64,000 nt of DNA from Acidimicrobiia bacterium (GTDB lineage: Bacteria; Actinomycetota; Acidimicrobiia; Spongiisociales; ZC4RG35), in contig PKRG01000013.1 of the NCBI GenBank assembly GCA_017577575.1, positions 14,292-78,291 on the forward strand, in the 5' to 3' direction. Positions within the stretch are counted from its first letter, which is position 1. Each line of letters starts with the position of its first letter. Positions 41,165 through 48,939 of this stretch are shown one piece after another. The notes under the pieces were generated by a model, which saw only the letters and a list, made by a program, of their open reading frames with translations, had not been told where the DNA came from and made no database searches. The position numbers and the translations under genes were made by a program.

Positions 41165-42574
41165 TCAGCTCCTCAGCCAGTCGCGCACGTCGGTCAGGTA
41201 GCCGGTGACGGCGGCGGCGATCGCCATCGGGGGGCTCATCAGATGGGTGCGGCCGCCGGGGCCCTGACGCCCCTCGAAATTGCGGTTGGAGGTGGAGGCG
41301 CAGCGCTCGCCCGGTGACAGGATGTCCGGGTTCATCCCCAGGCACATCGAGCAGCCGGCGTCGCGCCATTCGAACCCCGCCTCCTTGAAGACCCGGTCCA
41401 GGCCCTCGTCCTCGGCCTGCATCTTCACCAGCCCGGAGCCGGGAACGACCATGGCCTCGACCCACGGGGCGACCTTCTTGCCTTCGAGCAGGGAAGCCGC
41501 CAGCCGCAGGTCTTCGATCCGGGCGTTGGTGCAAGACCCGAAGAACACCTTGTCGATGCGGATCTCGGTCATCGGCGTGCCCGGCTCGAGAGCCATGTAC
41601 TCGAGGGCGCGGATCGCCGACTCCCGCTCCACGGGGTCGTCGAACTCGTCGGGGGAGGGCACCCGGCCGGTGATCGGCACGGTCTGGCCCGGGTTGGTGC
41701 CCCACGATACGTACGGCTCCAACTCGGCGGCGGGGATGTACAGCTCGGTGTCGAACTCGGCGTCGGGGTCGGTGTAGAGGGTCCGCCAGTAGTCGAGGGC
41801 CTTCTCCCATTCGGCGCCCTTCGGCGCCCGGGGACGGCCCTCCAGGTAGGCGAACGTGGTGTCGTCGGGGGCGACCAGGCCGGCCCGGCCGCCGCCTTCG
41901 ATCGACATGTTGCAGATCGTCATCCGCCCCTCCATGGACAGGGAGCGGATCGTCGACCCCCGGTACTCGATCACGTGCCCGGTGGCGCCGGCGGTGCCCA
42001 TCCGGGCGATGATCCCCAAGATCACGTCCTTGGCCGTCACCCCCAGCGGCAGCTCGCCGTCGACTTCGATGCTCATCGCCTTCGGCTTGATCTGGGGCAG
42101 CGTCTGGGTGGCGAGCACGTGCTCCACCTCGGAGGTGCCGATGCCGAACGCCAGCGCCCCGAAGGCGCCGTGAGTGGCGGTGTGGCTGTCGCCGCAGACG
42201 ATCGTCATCCCCGGCTGGGTGATGCCCTGTTCGGGGCCGATGACGTGCACGATCCCCTGGCGGGGGTCGTCGAGACCGAACAGGGTGATGCCGAAGTCCT
42301 GGCAGTTCTCGACCAGCGTGTCGATCTGCTTCTTCGAGAGCGGGTCGCGGATCCCCAGCGCCCGGTCGGCGGTGGGGACACCGTGGTCGATCGTCGCCAG
42401 GGTGAGGTCGGGACGGCGGACCCGGCGACCGGCGAGCCGGAGAGACTCGAACGCCTGCGGCGAAGTGACCTCGTGGACCAGATGGAGGTCGATGTAGAGC
42501 AGGTCGGGCTCGCCCGGAGCGGAGCGAACGACGTGATCGTCCCAGATCTTCTCGAACAGGGTCTTGGCGGCCAT
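41165..42574 (-). CDS. leuC: 3-isopropylmalate dehydratase large subunit
   Basis: Aconitase-family iron-sulfur subunit of isopropylmalate isomerase, 469 residues. It starts MAAKTLFEKIWDDHVV. The [4Fe-4S] ligands are in FFGSCTNARIEDL and GCSMCLGMNPD. Other family blocks are LLYIDLHLVHEVTSPQAFE, IVCGDSHTATHGAFGALAFGIGTSEVEHVLATQ and NRNFEGRQGPGGRTHLMSPPMA. The upstream 150-nt region (42575-42724) divides it from the divergent LLM oxidoreductase. I looked there for a leucine-rich leader peptide and did not find one. It is first in the leuC-leuD operon. Confidence 0.97.
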   Translation of the reverse strand: MAAKTLFEKIWDDHVVRSAPGEPDLLYIDLHLVHEVTSPQAFESLRLAGRRVRRPDLTLATIDHGVPTADRALGIRDPLSKKQIDTLVENCQDFGITLFGLDDPRQGIVHVIGPEQGITQPGMTIVCGDSHTATHGAFGALAFGIGTSEVEHVLATQTLPQIKPKAMSIEVDGELPLGVTAKDVILGIIARMGTAGATGHVIEYRGSTIRSLSMEGRMTICNMSIEGGGRAGLVAPDDTTFAYLEGRPRAPKGAEWEKALDYWRTLYTDPDAEFDTELYIPAAELEPYVSWGTNPGQTVPITGRVPSPDEFDDPVERESAIRALEYMALEPGTPMTEIRIDKVFFGSCTNARIEDLRLAASLLEGKKVAPWVEAMVVPGSGLVKMQAEDEGLDRVFKEAGFEWRDAGCSMCLGMNPDILSPGERCASTSNRNFEGRQGPGGRTHLMSPPMAIAAAVTGYLTDVRDWLRS

Positions 42575-42724
42575 CTCTCTCAGTTCCCGGGAATGTCGGC
42601 GGAGGGGTAGACGGAAAGTCTCGCCGCCTCTTCATATCACACAAAATCCCGGCCTGAAAGCGGAATGGAATGATCCGGGCCGGTGCGGCGTTGGCGCCGT
42701 GGTGGGAAAACGAAAGGACGACTG

Positions 42725-43561
42725 ATGGCGGTTGACCTCGGTGCCTATGGTGTCTGGAGGAGGGCCCGGGAGCTGACTACCGACTTCGCTCGCCAGGTCG
42801 AAGATCTGGGCTACGGCACGTTGTGGGTGGGAGGCTCGCCTCCCGCCGACCTGCGCATCGTCGAGGAGTTGCTCGACGCCACCGACTCGCTCGTGGTCGC
42901 CACCGGCATCGTGAACATGTGGATGGCCGACGCCGACGAGGTGGCGGCCTCCTACCACCGGGTCGCCGCCCGCCACCCCGGCAGGTTCCTGCTCGGCCTG
43001 GGCATCGGCCATCCCGAGGCGATCGACCGGTACCGCCGGCCCTACGAGACCATGGTCGCCTACCTGGAGCGCCTCGACGCGGCAGGTGTGCCTCGCGAGG
43101 CTCTCGTCCTGGCCGCGCTAGGGCCGAAGGTCCTGCGCCTCTCCGCCGAACGAACCGCCGGCGCCCACCCCTACCTCACCACTCCCCGCCACACCCGGAT
43201 GGCGCGGGAGATCCTCGGTGCCGGCCCGCTCCTCGCCCCCGAGCAGAAGGTGATCCTCGTCACCGATCCCGACGAGGGGCGTCGCATCGGCCGGGAAGCG
43301 GTCGGCTACTCGTACCTCCGTCTCGTCAACTACCGCCGCAGCCTGTTGCGGGAAGGATGGACCGAAGCGGACCTGGACGGCGGCGGTTCGGACCGCCTGA
43401 TCGACGCCCTCGTCCTCCACGGGGCTCCCCAGGAGGTGACAGAAGGGCTCTCCGCCCATCTCGACGCCGGCGCCGACCACGTGAGCGTCCACGCCCTGGG
43501 TGACGACCCGATGGCCACCCTCCGCCCGCTGGCGGCCGAACTGGGACTGAAAGACCGATGA
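42725..43561 (+). CDS. LLM-class F420-type oxidoreductase
   Basis: A 278-residue flavin/F420-dependent oxidoreductase of the luciferase-like monooxygenase class. It begins MAVDLGAYGVWRR and has the TIM-barrel blocks FARQVEDLGYGTLWVGGSP, LVVATGIVNMWMADADEVAASYHRVAARHPGRFLLGLGIGHPEAI and RTAGAHPYLTTPRHTRMAREILG. The TGIVNMW strand with the following His-rich substrate/F420-phosphate region is typical of actinobacterial members usually described as F420-dependent. Substrate unknown. The ATG at 42725 has AAAGGA 8 nt upstream. The stop overlaps the start of the VOC gene (ATGA). Confidence 0.85.
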   Translation: MAVDLGAYGVWRRARELTTDFARQVEDLGYGTLWVGGSPPADLRIVEELLDATDSLVVATGIVNMWMADADEVAASYHRVAARHPGRFLLGLGIGHPEAIDRYRRPYETMVAYLERLDAAGVPREALVLAALGPKVLRLSAERTAGAHPYLTTPRHTRMAREILGAGPLLAPEQKVILVTDPDEGRRIGREAVGYSYLRLVNYRRSLLREGWTEADLDGGGSDRLIDALVLHGAPQEVTEGLSAHLDAGADHVSVHALGDDPMATLRPLAAELGLKDR

Positions 43562-43959
43562 AGGTCAAGCAGATGCGCCTCGTCGTCACCGCCGACGACT
43601 ACGACGCCGCCGTCGCCTTCTACCGGGACGTGTTGGGCATGCCCGAAGAGGACGCGTTCTCCAGCGAAGACGGCCGGGTGGTGATCCTGCAAGCGGGGAG
43701 AGCGACCCTCGAGATCGCCGACGCCAACCACGCCGACTACGTCGACGAAGTGGAGGTCGGCCGCCGCGTGGCCGGCCACATCCGGGTGGCGTTCGAGGTG
43801 GAAGACGCCGAGTCCGCCACGGAGCGGGTGGCGGCGGAAGGCGTCGAGGTGATCGCCCCGCCCACGCTCACCCCGTGGAGCTCCCTCAACTCCCGGCTGG
43901 AGGGCCCGGCGGGGCTGCAGCTCACCCTGTTCGAGGAGCTGGGCGAGGAGGCCTCCTGA
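43558..43959 (+). CDS. VOC-fold (glyoxalase/bleomycin-resistance type) protein
   Basis: A 133-residue vicinal-oxygen-chelate protein with two beta-alpha-beta-beta-beta units: MRLVVTADDYDAAVAFYRDVLGMPEEDAF...GRVVILQAGRATLEIADANHADY, then HIRVAFEVEDAESATERVAAEGVEV...NSRLEGPAGLQLTLFEEL. Metal-ligand positions are not fully evident, so enzymatic activity is uncertain. Members serve as glyoxalases, dioxygenases, fosfomycin/bleomycin binders or simple ligand binders. It overlaps the LLM oxidoreductase gene, and the pair may act on a common small molecule. The stop is 3 nt from the convergent macrodomain gene. Confidence 0.82.
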   Translation: MKVKQMRLVVTADDYDAAVAFYRDVLGMPEEDAFSSEDGRVVILQAGRATLEIADANHADYVDEVEVGRRVAGHIRVAFEVEDAESATERVAAEGVEVIAPPTLTPWSSLNSRLEGPAGLQLTLFEELGEEAS

Positions 43960-43962
43960 GGG

Positions 43963-44478
43963 TCAGCTCTCGAGGCCGCGCCGGAAATCCTCTGCGGTCG
44001 ACTCGTCGTAGCCGACCAAGAGCACCCGCTCGAGCTGGCCCGGGTGGCGCTCGAGCCAGTCCTTCACCGCCTGGGCGATGACCCGGGTGGCTTCCGCCCG
44101 CGGGTAGCCGAAGACCCCCGCTGAGATGGCCGGGAGCGCCACCGAACGGGCGTCGAGCTCTGCCGACCGGTCCAGCGCCGCGTCGACCGCCTGGCGCAAG
44201 AGCCCTTCGTTGTCCTGGCCCTCCCGGTAGCGAGGGCCGACCACGTGCACGACCCAGCGGGCCGGCATGCCGCCGGCGCCGGTGACAGCGGACTGGCCGG
44301 GGCCGACCGGGCCGTGCTTTCGCACCCACTCCTCCGATTCGGCGTCGACCACCGGGGCCCCGGCCCGGGCGATCGCCGCCGCCACGCCGCCGCCGTGCTG
44401 GAGGTATTCGTTGGCGGCGTTGACGACCACGTCGACTTCCAGGCGGGTGATGTCACCGGTCACGACTTCGATTGCCAT
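43963..44478 (-). CDS. macrodomain protein (O-acetyl-ADP-ribose deacetylase type)
   Basis: A 171-residue single macrodomain that binds ADP-ribose and probably hydrolyses O-acetyl-ADP-ribose or ADP-ribosyl esters. Motifs are IEVVTGDITRLEVDVVVNAANEYLQHGGGVAAAIARAG (NAAN and GGGV loops), VTGAGGMPARWVVHVVGP and VALPAISAGVFGYPRAEATRVI, the last being the phosphate loop GVFGYP. Catalytic Asn and Gly-loop residues are intact. TAGTCT (44486-44491) ends 7 nt before the ATG. It is divergent from a putative secreted protein. No DarT-like partner is seen, so there is no evidence for a toxin-antitoxin pair. Confidence 0.9.
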   Translation of the reverse strand: MAIEVVTGDITRLEVDVVVNAANEYLQHGGGVAAAIARAGAPVVDAESEEWVRKHGPVGPGQSAVTGAGGMPARWVVHVVGPRYREGQDNEGLLRQAVDAALDRSAELDARSVALPAISAGVFGYPRAEATRVIAQAVKDWLERHPGQLERVLLVGYDESTAEDFRRGLES

Positions 44479-44485
44479 GCGTCCG

Positions 44486-44491
44486 AGACTA
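44486..44491 (-). promoter_or_regulatory. -10 box of the macrodomain gene
   Basis: TAGTCT on the minus strand, ending 7 nt before the ATG at 44478. Confidence 0.4.
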
Positions 44492-44503
44492 GACCGGCGA
44501 TGG

Positions 44504-44509
44504 TTACAT
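44504..44509 (+). promoter_or_regulatory. -10 box of the secreted-protein gene
   Basis: TTACAT ends 6 nt before ATG 44516. It overlaps an alternative upstream ATG and so argues for 44516. Confidence 0.35.
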
Positions 44510-44515
44510 GACCCG

Positions 44516-45016
44516 ATGCGCCTCGCCGTCGTGCTGGTCCTGCTCGCCGCGTCGGCCGGGCCCCAGTTCGTCTCCCCCCAGGCCCGGGGCGAAGTCACCG
44601 CCGACGCCACGATGGAAGTGGAGTTGACGGTGACCCTGTCCGGCTCCGACGGGCCGGTGGCGGTGCACCTGCTGCTGCCGGGGGAGGAGCCGGAGGTGAG
44701 GCCGCTCCTGGACCGGGGCGGCGGGGTGTGGGGATCGGTCCTGCGGCTGCGGCAGGCGGACTGGCGGGTCGTGTTCGAGGACGTCTCCTCGGGGGTGCTC
44801 TCCGAGGAGATGTCGCTGTCGGGCATCGGCTTGGATCCCGCCGTGCTGGGGGTCTCCCCACCCGCCACGGAGGCCGCCGGCGGCTCGGTCCCGCCGCCGG
44901 CTCTGGCGGCGGCGGTCGCCGCCGTCGCGGTGATGGCCCTGGCTGCCGTCGCCTTCCGTCTCACGCCCCGGCCCGGCCCGCCGCCTCCTCGACGGCCGCG
45001 ATCCGGGCGGAGTTGA
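44516..45016 (+). CDS. putative secreted, C-terminally anchored hypothetical protein
   Basis: A 166-residue protein with an N-terminal signal-like segment (MRLAVVLVLLAASAGP). The middle domain is beta-rich (ATMEVELTVTLSGSDGPVAVHLLLPGEEP...ADWRVVFEDVSS). After a Pro/Ala stretch there is a C-terminal hydrophobic helix (LAAAVAAVAVMALAAVAF) and a basic Pro/Arg tail. This suggests a protein anchored in the cytoplasmic membrane with its domain outside. No LPXTG motif and no recognised family. The last 56 bp overlap the 3' end of the convergent MFS gene. Confidence 0.6.
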   Translation: MRLAVVLVLLAASAGPQFVSPQARGEVTADATMEVELTVTLSGSDGPVAVHLLLPGEEPEVRPLLDRGGGVWGSVLRLRQADWRVVFEDVSSGVLSEEMSLSGIGLDPAVLGVSPPATEAAGGSVPPPALAAAVAAVAVMALAAVAFRLTPRPGPPPPRRPRSGRS

Positions 45017-46259
45017 GGCGGGGCAGGGCGTAGAGGAAGGCCACGGCGTGGATGGCTCCGGCGATGAGGAACGGGAGCCTCAGCGCCCACTCCCGTCCCA
45101 GAAGTGACTCGCTCGCCGAGACGAGCGCCCCGCCGGCCAGGGCCCCGACCGACATCATCCCCCAGCCGAAGAACCGGTAAACCGAGTTGACCCTGCCCAA
45201 CAACGCGTCGGGGATGGCCCGCTGACGCAGCGACACGGTGATCACGTTCCACAGCACACCGAGGAACGACTCGGCGAGGAACATCACCCACACGACGATC
45301 GCCGAGGAAGTCAGGCCGATGACTGTGAAGGCGACGGCACCGCCCAGCAACGTGAGGAACAACGAAGGGCCCTTGCCGATCCGCGCCGAGACCCGGTGCG
45401 CCACCGCCGACCCGACCACCCCGCCGACCGCCCCCGACGTCATCAAGGCCCCGAAGGCGGCGGCATCGAGGGACAGGATCTCCTGGACGAAGAAGACGTA
45501 GGTGGCCATGGTCATCATCGCCAGGCCGTTGATCACCCCCAGGATCAGGGCCATGGGCCGGAACAGCGGGTGGTTCCACAGCCACCCCATCCCCTCCCGG
45601 AGCTGGGCGCGGAACGCGCCTCGGGGGCCATCGGTGGCGGGAGGGCGGAAGTCGCCGCCGATGAGGAGGAGGAGCGCGGCTGCCACCGCGAAGGTGCCGG
45701 CGTCCACGAAGACCGGCAACGCCAGCGCCACCGCCAGCAACAGGCCTCCCACGGGTGGCCCCACGAACGAGTTCATCACCATCTCCGCCCCCCACAGACG
45801 GCCGTTGGCTCGCTCCAGCTGCTCGGCGGGGACGATGGCGGGGAGGATGGTCTGGGCGGCGTTGTCGCGCAGCACCTCGGCGCAGCCGATGAGGAACGAG
45901 GCGCCGATGAGGGTCCACAGCAGCGCGGTCTTCAGGCTCCGCTGCGGTCCCGGCCCCGACAGCACCGCCGAGTTGGCGGCCACCACCGCCGCCAAGCCCA
46001 GCGTCAAGGCGAAGCGGGTGAGGTCCATCCCCACCATCAGGCGGCGCCGGTCGACCCGGTCTGTCACCACCCCGGCGGGGAGGCTCACGAGGAGCCAGGG
46101 GAGTCGGACGGCGACCGTCACCAGGCCCAGCTCGAAACCGTCACGGGTGATCGCCGCCGCCAGCCACGGGTATGCGACCGTCCCGACCCCGTCGCCGAAG
46201 TTCGAGGTGACGGAGGCAGCCCACAGCTTCCAGTAGTTGCGGCCGAGCCGGCCTCTCAC
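44961..46259 (-). CDS. MFS transporter (enterobactin exporter/DHA3-like)
   Basis: A 432-residue major facilitator permease with 12 hydrophobic helices. The N-terminal GRNYWKLWAASVTSNFGDGVGTVAYPWLA, the loop PAGVVTDRVDRRRLMVGMDLTRF (motif A) and VVMNSF/GPPVGGLLLA-type segments are as in the DHA3 group (macrolide or siderophore exporters). The start is GTG at 46259, placing the first helix properly; the frame is open further upstream but crosses hairpins. The 3' end overlaps the convergent secreted-protein gene by 56 bp. Cargo unknown. Confidence 0.85.
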   Translation of the reverse strand: MRGRLGRNYWKLWAASVTSNFGDGVGTVAYPWLAAAITRDGFELGLVTVAVRLPWLLVSLPAGVVTDRVDRRRLMVGMDLTRFALTLGLAAVVAANSAVLSGPGPQRSLKTALLWTLIGASFLIGCAEVLRDNAAQTILPAIVPAEQLERANGRLWGAEMVMNSFVGPPVGGLLLAVALALPVFVDAGTFAVAAALLLLIGGDFRPPATDGPRGAFRAQLREGMGWLWNHPLFRPMALILGVINGLAMMTMATYVFFVQEILSLDAAAFGALMTSGAVGGVVGSAVAHRVSARIGKGPSLFLTLLGGAVAFTVIGLTSSAIVVWVMFLAESFLGVLWNVITVSLRQRAIPDALLGRVNSVYRFFGWGMMSVGALAGGALVSASESLLGREWALRLPFLIAGAIHAVAFLYALPRLNSARIAAVEEAAGRAGA

Positions 46260-46266
46260 GGCTCCT

Positions 46267-46304
46267 CCCCGATCGCGATCGGGGCGAGGCCCGAGCCTCG
46301 CCCC
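46267..46304. promoter_or_regulatory. two mutually exclusive hairpins between DUF3039 and MFS genes
   Basis: An 18-nt perfect palindrome (46267-46284, CCCCGATCGCGATCGGGG) shares its GGGG with a 10-bp hairpin (46281-46304, GGGGCGAGGC/GCCTCGCCCC, loop CCGA). Both genes are on the minus strand, so transcripts leaving the DUF3039 gene enter this region before the MFS start. It may be a terminator or an attenuator. Confidence 0.5.
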
Positions 46305-46324
46305 GACCTGTCGACGGTCATGCC

Positions 46325-46579
46325 TCAGTGACCCCGTCGGCTGAGAATCCGGTCCTTTATCTCCTGGCACTCAGGGCAGACCGGGTACCGGGAAGGGTCC
46401 CGGCTGGGGATCCACTTCTTGCCGCACAGCGCCCGGATCGGCTTTCCCTCCACGATGGCGGCGGTGATCTTCGCCTTGGGGTCCCGCCCGATGATGTAGT
46501 GGGCGAACCGATCGTGGTCGCCGGTGTCGGGGTCCCCCAACCGGGGCTCGACGTCGGATCGGATCTGGGTCTCGTTCAT
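46325..46579 (-). CDS. DUF3039 protein
   Basis: An 84-residue actinobacterial protein with no known activity. It has a central HYIIGRDPKAKITAAIVEGKPIRALCGKKWIPSRDPSRYPVCPECQEIKD with one Cys in LCGKKW and a C-x2-C pair in VCPECQ. Together these look like a small zinc-binding fold. The ATG at 46579 is chosen because homologue-like sequence begins there (MNETQIRSDVEPRLGDPDTGDHDRFAH); upstream codons look non-coding. It lies between the TPM-domain and MFS genes on the same strand. Confidence 0.85.
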   Translation of the reverse strand: MNETQIRSDVEPRLGDPDTGDHDRFAHYIIGRDPKAKITAAIVEGKPIRALCGKKWIPSRDPSRYPVCPECQEIKDRILSRRGH

Positions 46580-46621
46580 GGCTGGAATGCGAGGGAGGAT
46601 ACCGGAGAGGGCCCCGGGCAT

Positions 46622-48892
46622 CTACCAGCCCGAGCCGCCGCCTCCGCCACCTCCGCCGCCGAAGCCGCCGCCTCCCCCGAAGCCTCCCCAGGAGATGCCG
46701 CCGCCACCCGAGCCCCAGCTCGACCCGCCGCCACCCGAGCCCCAGCCGCCGAAGCCTCCGCCACCGCCGAAGCCTCCGAACCAGGTGGAGTCCTCCCAGG
46801 AGCGGTCGCGATAGACCTCCCGCCAGCCGAGGCCGTGGGTCATCGTCGAGGTCATGACCCAGTGGTAGTAGAAGAGGTAGAACGGGTCGAAGTAGCGCAT
46901 CCCGCGGGGGATCGGCTCGCCCGTCCACGTGTCCTTCTGCCCGCTGGTGCCCGCGTGGGCCAGCTCGGGGGCGAAGCGCTCGGCGTCCTTGACCGACGAC
47001 CGCGCCAGCTCCTGGCGCTGGGCGGCATAGGCGAGGGCGAACTCACGGGGACCTCTCGGGTCGGAAGCGCCGAAGGCGGCGGCGACGTCGGCGTACGAGC
47101 CGGTCAACCCCAGGTCGGCCAGAGCCTGGCGGGCCTCCTGCCAGCGGCGCATCGCCTGGGACGGCTCCAACGACAGCGCCAGCACCGCGGCGATGGTGCG
47201 GATGTCGGCGCTGGCCACGTCCACCTTCGACAGCTCGTCGACCAGCTCCTGGTAGGTGTCGATCGCCCGGTCGCCGGCCCGGGACAGGGCGGCGGCGATG
47301 GAAACGGGGATTCCCAGACGATCGGCCCGGGAGCGGATCTCATCCATCTCCCGTTTGCCCCGCAGCCCGGCGAGCGCCATCTCCACCGCGGTCGGTGGGT
47401 CGACACGCAGGCGGCGTGCCTCCTCGTAGGACTCGATGAACTCGTCTATGTCGTCCTCGTCGTTGTTCATCACCAGGAACGCCGCCAGCGAAGGCAGGTC
47501 GATCCCGTCCTGGAGCAAGGTGGTGGAGCTGCGGCGGAGGGTCTCCAGCACCGCGTTGTAACGCCGGGTGGCCTCGTCGGGATCGGCGCCCAGGTCGGCG
47601 AGGGCGGCCGCCACCGCTGGCCGCGAAGGGCTGTCGGGGAGCTTGGCGTACAGCTCCTCCAAGAGCTCGGTCTTTTGCGCCGCCTCCTCGGCGACCTGCT
47701 GCAACTCGGCGATCGACTCCGACAACGGCGCTTCCTTGCGCAGGGCGGGGGCGGCGTCGAGGATGCGCTCGCCCAACTCGGTGACGATGACGGGCCCGAT
47801 GGGGGTGTCCACCGCCCGCATCGACACCTCCCGGGCCAGGCGGGTGGAAGCCTCCGCTATGCGGTAGGGGCGGAGCGACTCGACGAACTCCGCCAGGTTC
47901 TGGCGCTTGACGGCGAACGTCTCCGGGTCGGGGTCCTCGGCGGCTTCCTGGGCGGCGGCGCGCACGGCCCCTTCGAGCAGCTCCTGCTCGCCGCTGATCC
48001 GCATCTCGAGCGGCATCTGGCGGTACTCGGTGATCTTCGTCTCGTTGCCCACCGCCAGCGCTTCCCGCGCCCACAGGCCTTCGAGCACGGACGCTTCCGC
48101 CGTCTCGGGGTTGGCGAGGGCCTCCACCGCCACCGCCGTGTCCGGATCGGGAGCGGAGTCGGCAGGTGGTGCGGGCAGGAGCAGGTCGTCGGGCAGCACC
48201 ACCTCGTGTCCGGCCGGCTCGAGCCTGGCGAGCACCTGGTCGACCACCCGCCGGTGCTCGGCCAGCCTCTCCTGGCGGTTGTTGCGACGGTTCACGAAGA
48301 CCGCCCCTCCTGCGGCCAGCCCGAGCACGCCGAGGCCCACCAGCGGAACCACCAGCCCGGGGCGGCGGGACGCACCGTCCGGCTGGGGCTCGGCGGGGCC
48401 GGCCACCCCGCCTCCGGCGTATTGCTGCTGGAGGCCGGCGAGGATGGCCGCCAGGCCGCCGTCGAAATCCCCGTTGGCGAAGAAGTCGTTGCCGAGCGAG
48501 GCCACGGAGCTGAGGGTGGAGTCGTCCAACCGCGCCCCCGGTCCGGTGACGATCTCCGTGCGGCGTTGGGCCAGCGCCACCAGCACCACGACGCCGTCGT
48601 CTTCGCGGGCGTCCCCCACCCCCCAGGCGTTGCCGAGCTCTTCGGCGAACCGGCGGGGCTCGATGCGGCCGGTGTCGTCCACCGTCACCACCGCGATCTC
48701 GTGGCCGGTCTCCTCCACGAACCGGGCTGCGGCCGCCTCCAACCGCTCCGGATCGGTGAGGACGCCGGCGGCGTCGGTCACCCAGCCCTCACAGGTGATC
48801 CCCTCGTATGGGGGGCAGTCCGCGGTTTGGGCGGCGACCGGTGCGGCCAGGAGGAACAACAACGCAGCGAGGGCGAGGATCGGCTTCCGCAT
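46622..48892 (-). CDS. TPM-domain membrane protein with long repeat region and glycine-rich tail
   Basis: A 756-residue protein. A Sec signal peptide (MRKPILALAALLFLLAAPVAAQT) leads to an extracytoplasmic TPM domain (VTDAAGVLTDPERLEAAAARFVEETGHEIAVVTVDDTG...LGNAWGVGDAREDDGVVVLVALAQRRTEIVTG), found in photosystem-repair protein TLP18.3 and related phosphatase-like proteins. One TM helix near residues 172-190 (PLVGLGVLGLAAGGAVFV) follows. Then comes about 450 residues of helical, probably cytoplasmic sequence. The tail of about 45 residues is Gly/Trp/Ser-rich and ends in a run of glycines and SGW. Bacterial TPM proteins often end in a GGxxGGG tail, but the large helical middle part is unusual. 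Confidence 0.75.
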   Translation of the reverse strand: MRKPILALAALLFLLAAPVAAQTADCPPYEGITCEGWVTDAAGVLTDPERLEAAAARFVEETGHEIAVVTVDDTGRIEPRRFAEELGNAWGVGDAREDDGVVVLVALAQRRTEIVTGPGARLDDSTLSSVASLGNDFFANGDFDGGLAAILAGLQQQYAGGGVAGPAEPQPDGASRRPGLVVPLVGLGVLGLAAGGAVFVNRRNNRQERLAEHRRVVDQVLARLEPAGHEVVLPDDLLLPAPPADSAPDPDTAVAVEALANPETAEASVLEGLWAREALAVGNETKITEYRQMPLEMRISGEQELLEGAVRAAAQEAAEDPDPETFAVKRQNLAEFVESLRPYRIAEASTRLAREVSMRAVDTPIGPVIVTELGERILDAAPALRKEAPLSESIAELQQVAEEAAQKTELLEELYAKLPDSPSRPAVAAALADLGADPDEATRRYNAVLETLRRSSTTLLQDGIDLPSLAAFLVMNNDEDDIDEFIESYEEARRLRVDPPTAVEMALAGLRGKREMDEIRSRADRLGIPVSIAAALSRAGDRAIDTYQELVDELSKVDVASADIRTIAAVLALSLEPSQAMRRWQEARQALADLGLTGSYADVAAAFGASDPRGPREFALAYAAQRQELARSSVKDAERFAPELAHAGTSGQKDTWTGEPIPRGMRYFDPFYLFYYHWVMTSTMTHGLGWREVYRDRSWEDSTWFGGFGGGGGFGGWGSGGGGSSWGSGGGGISWGGFGGGGGFGGGGGGGGGSGW

Positions 48893-48939
48893 GTGGCGCC
48901 AAGGCTACGAGGTCGCCGCGCCAACCGCGAGAGCGGCGG

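Noticed and set aside
42575..42724. Leucine attenuator upstream of leuC
   Set aside because: No short Leu-rich leader peptide and no terminator/antiterminator pair could be found on the leuC strand.
43963..44478. Macrodomain as antitoxin of a DarTG-type module
   Set aside because: No DarT-like ADP-ribosyltransferase gene is adjacent; neighbours are a VOC protein and a secreted protein.
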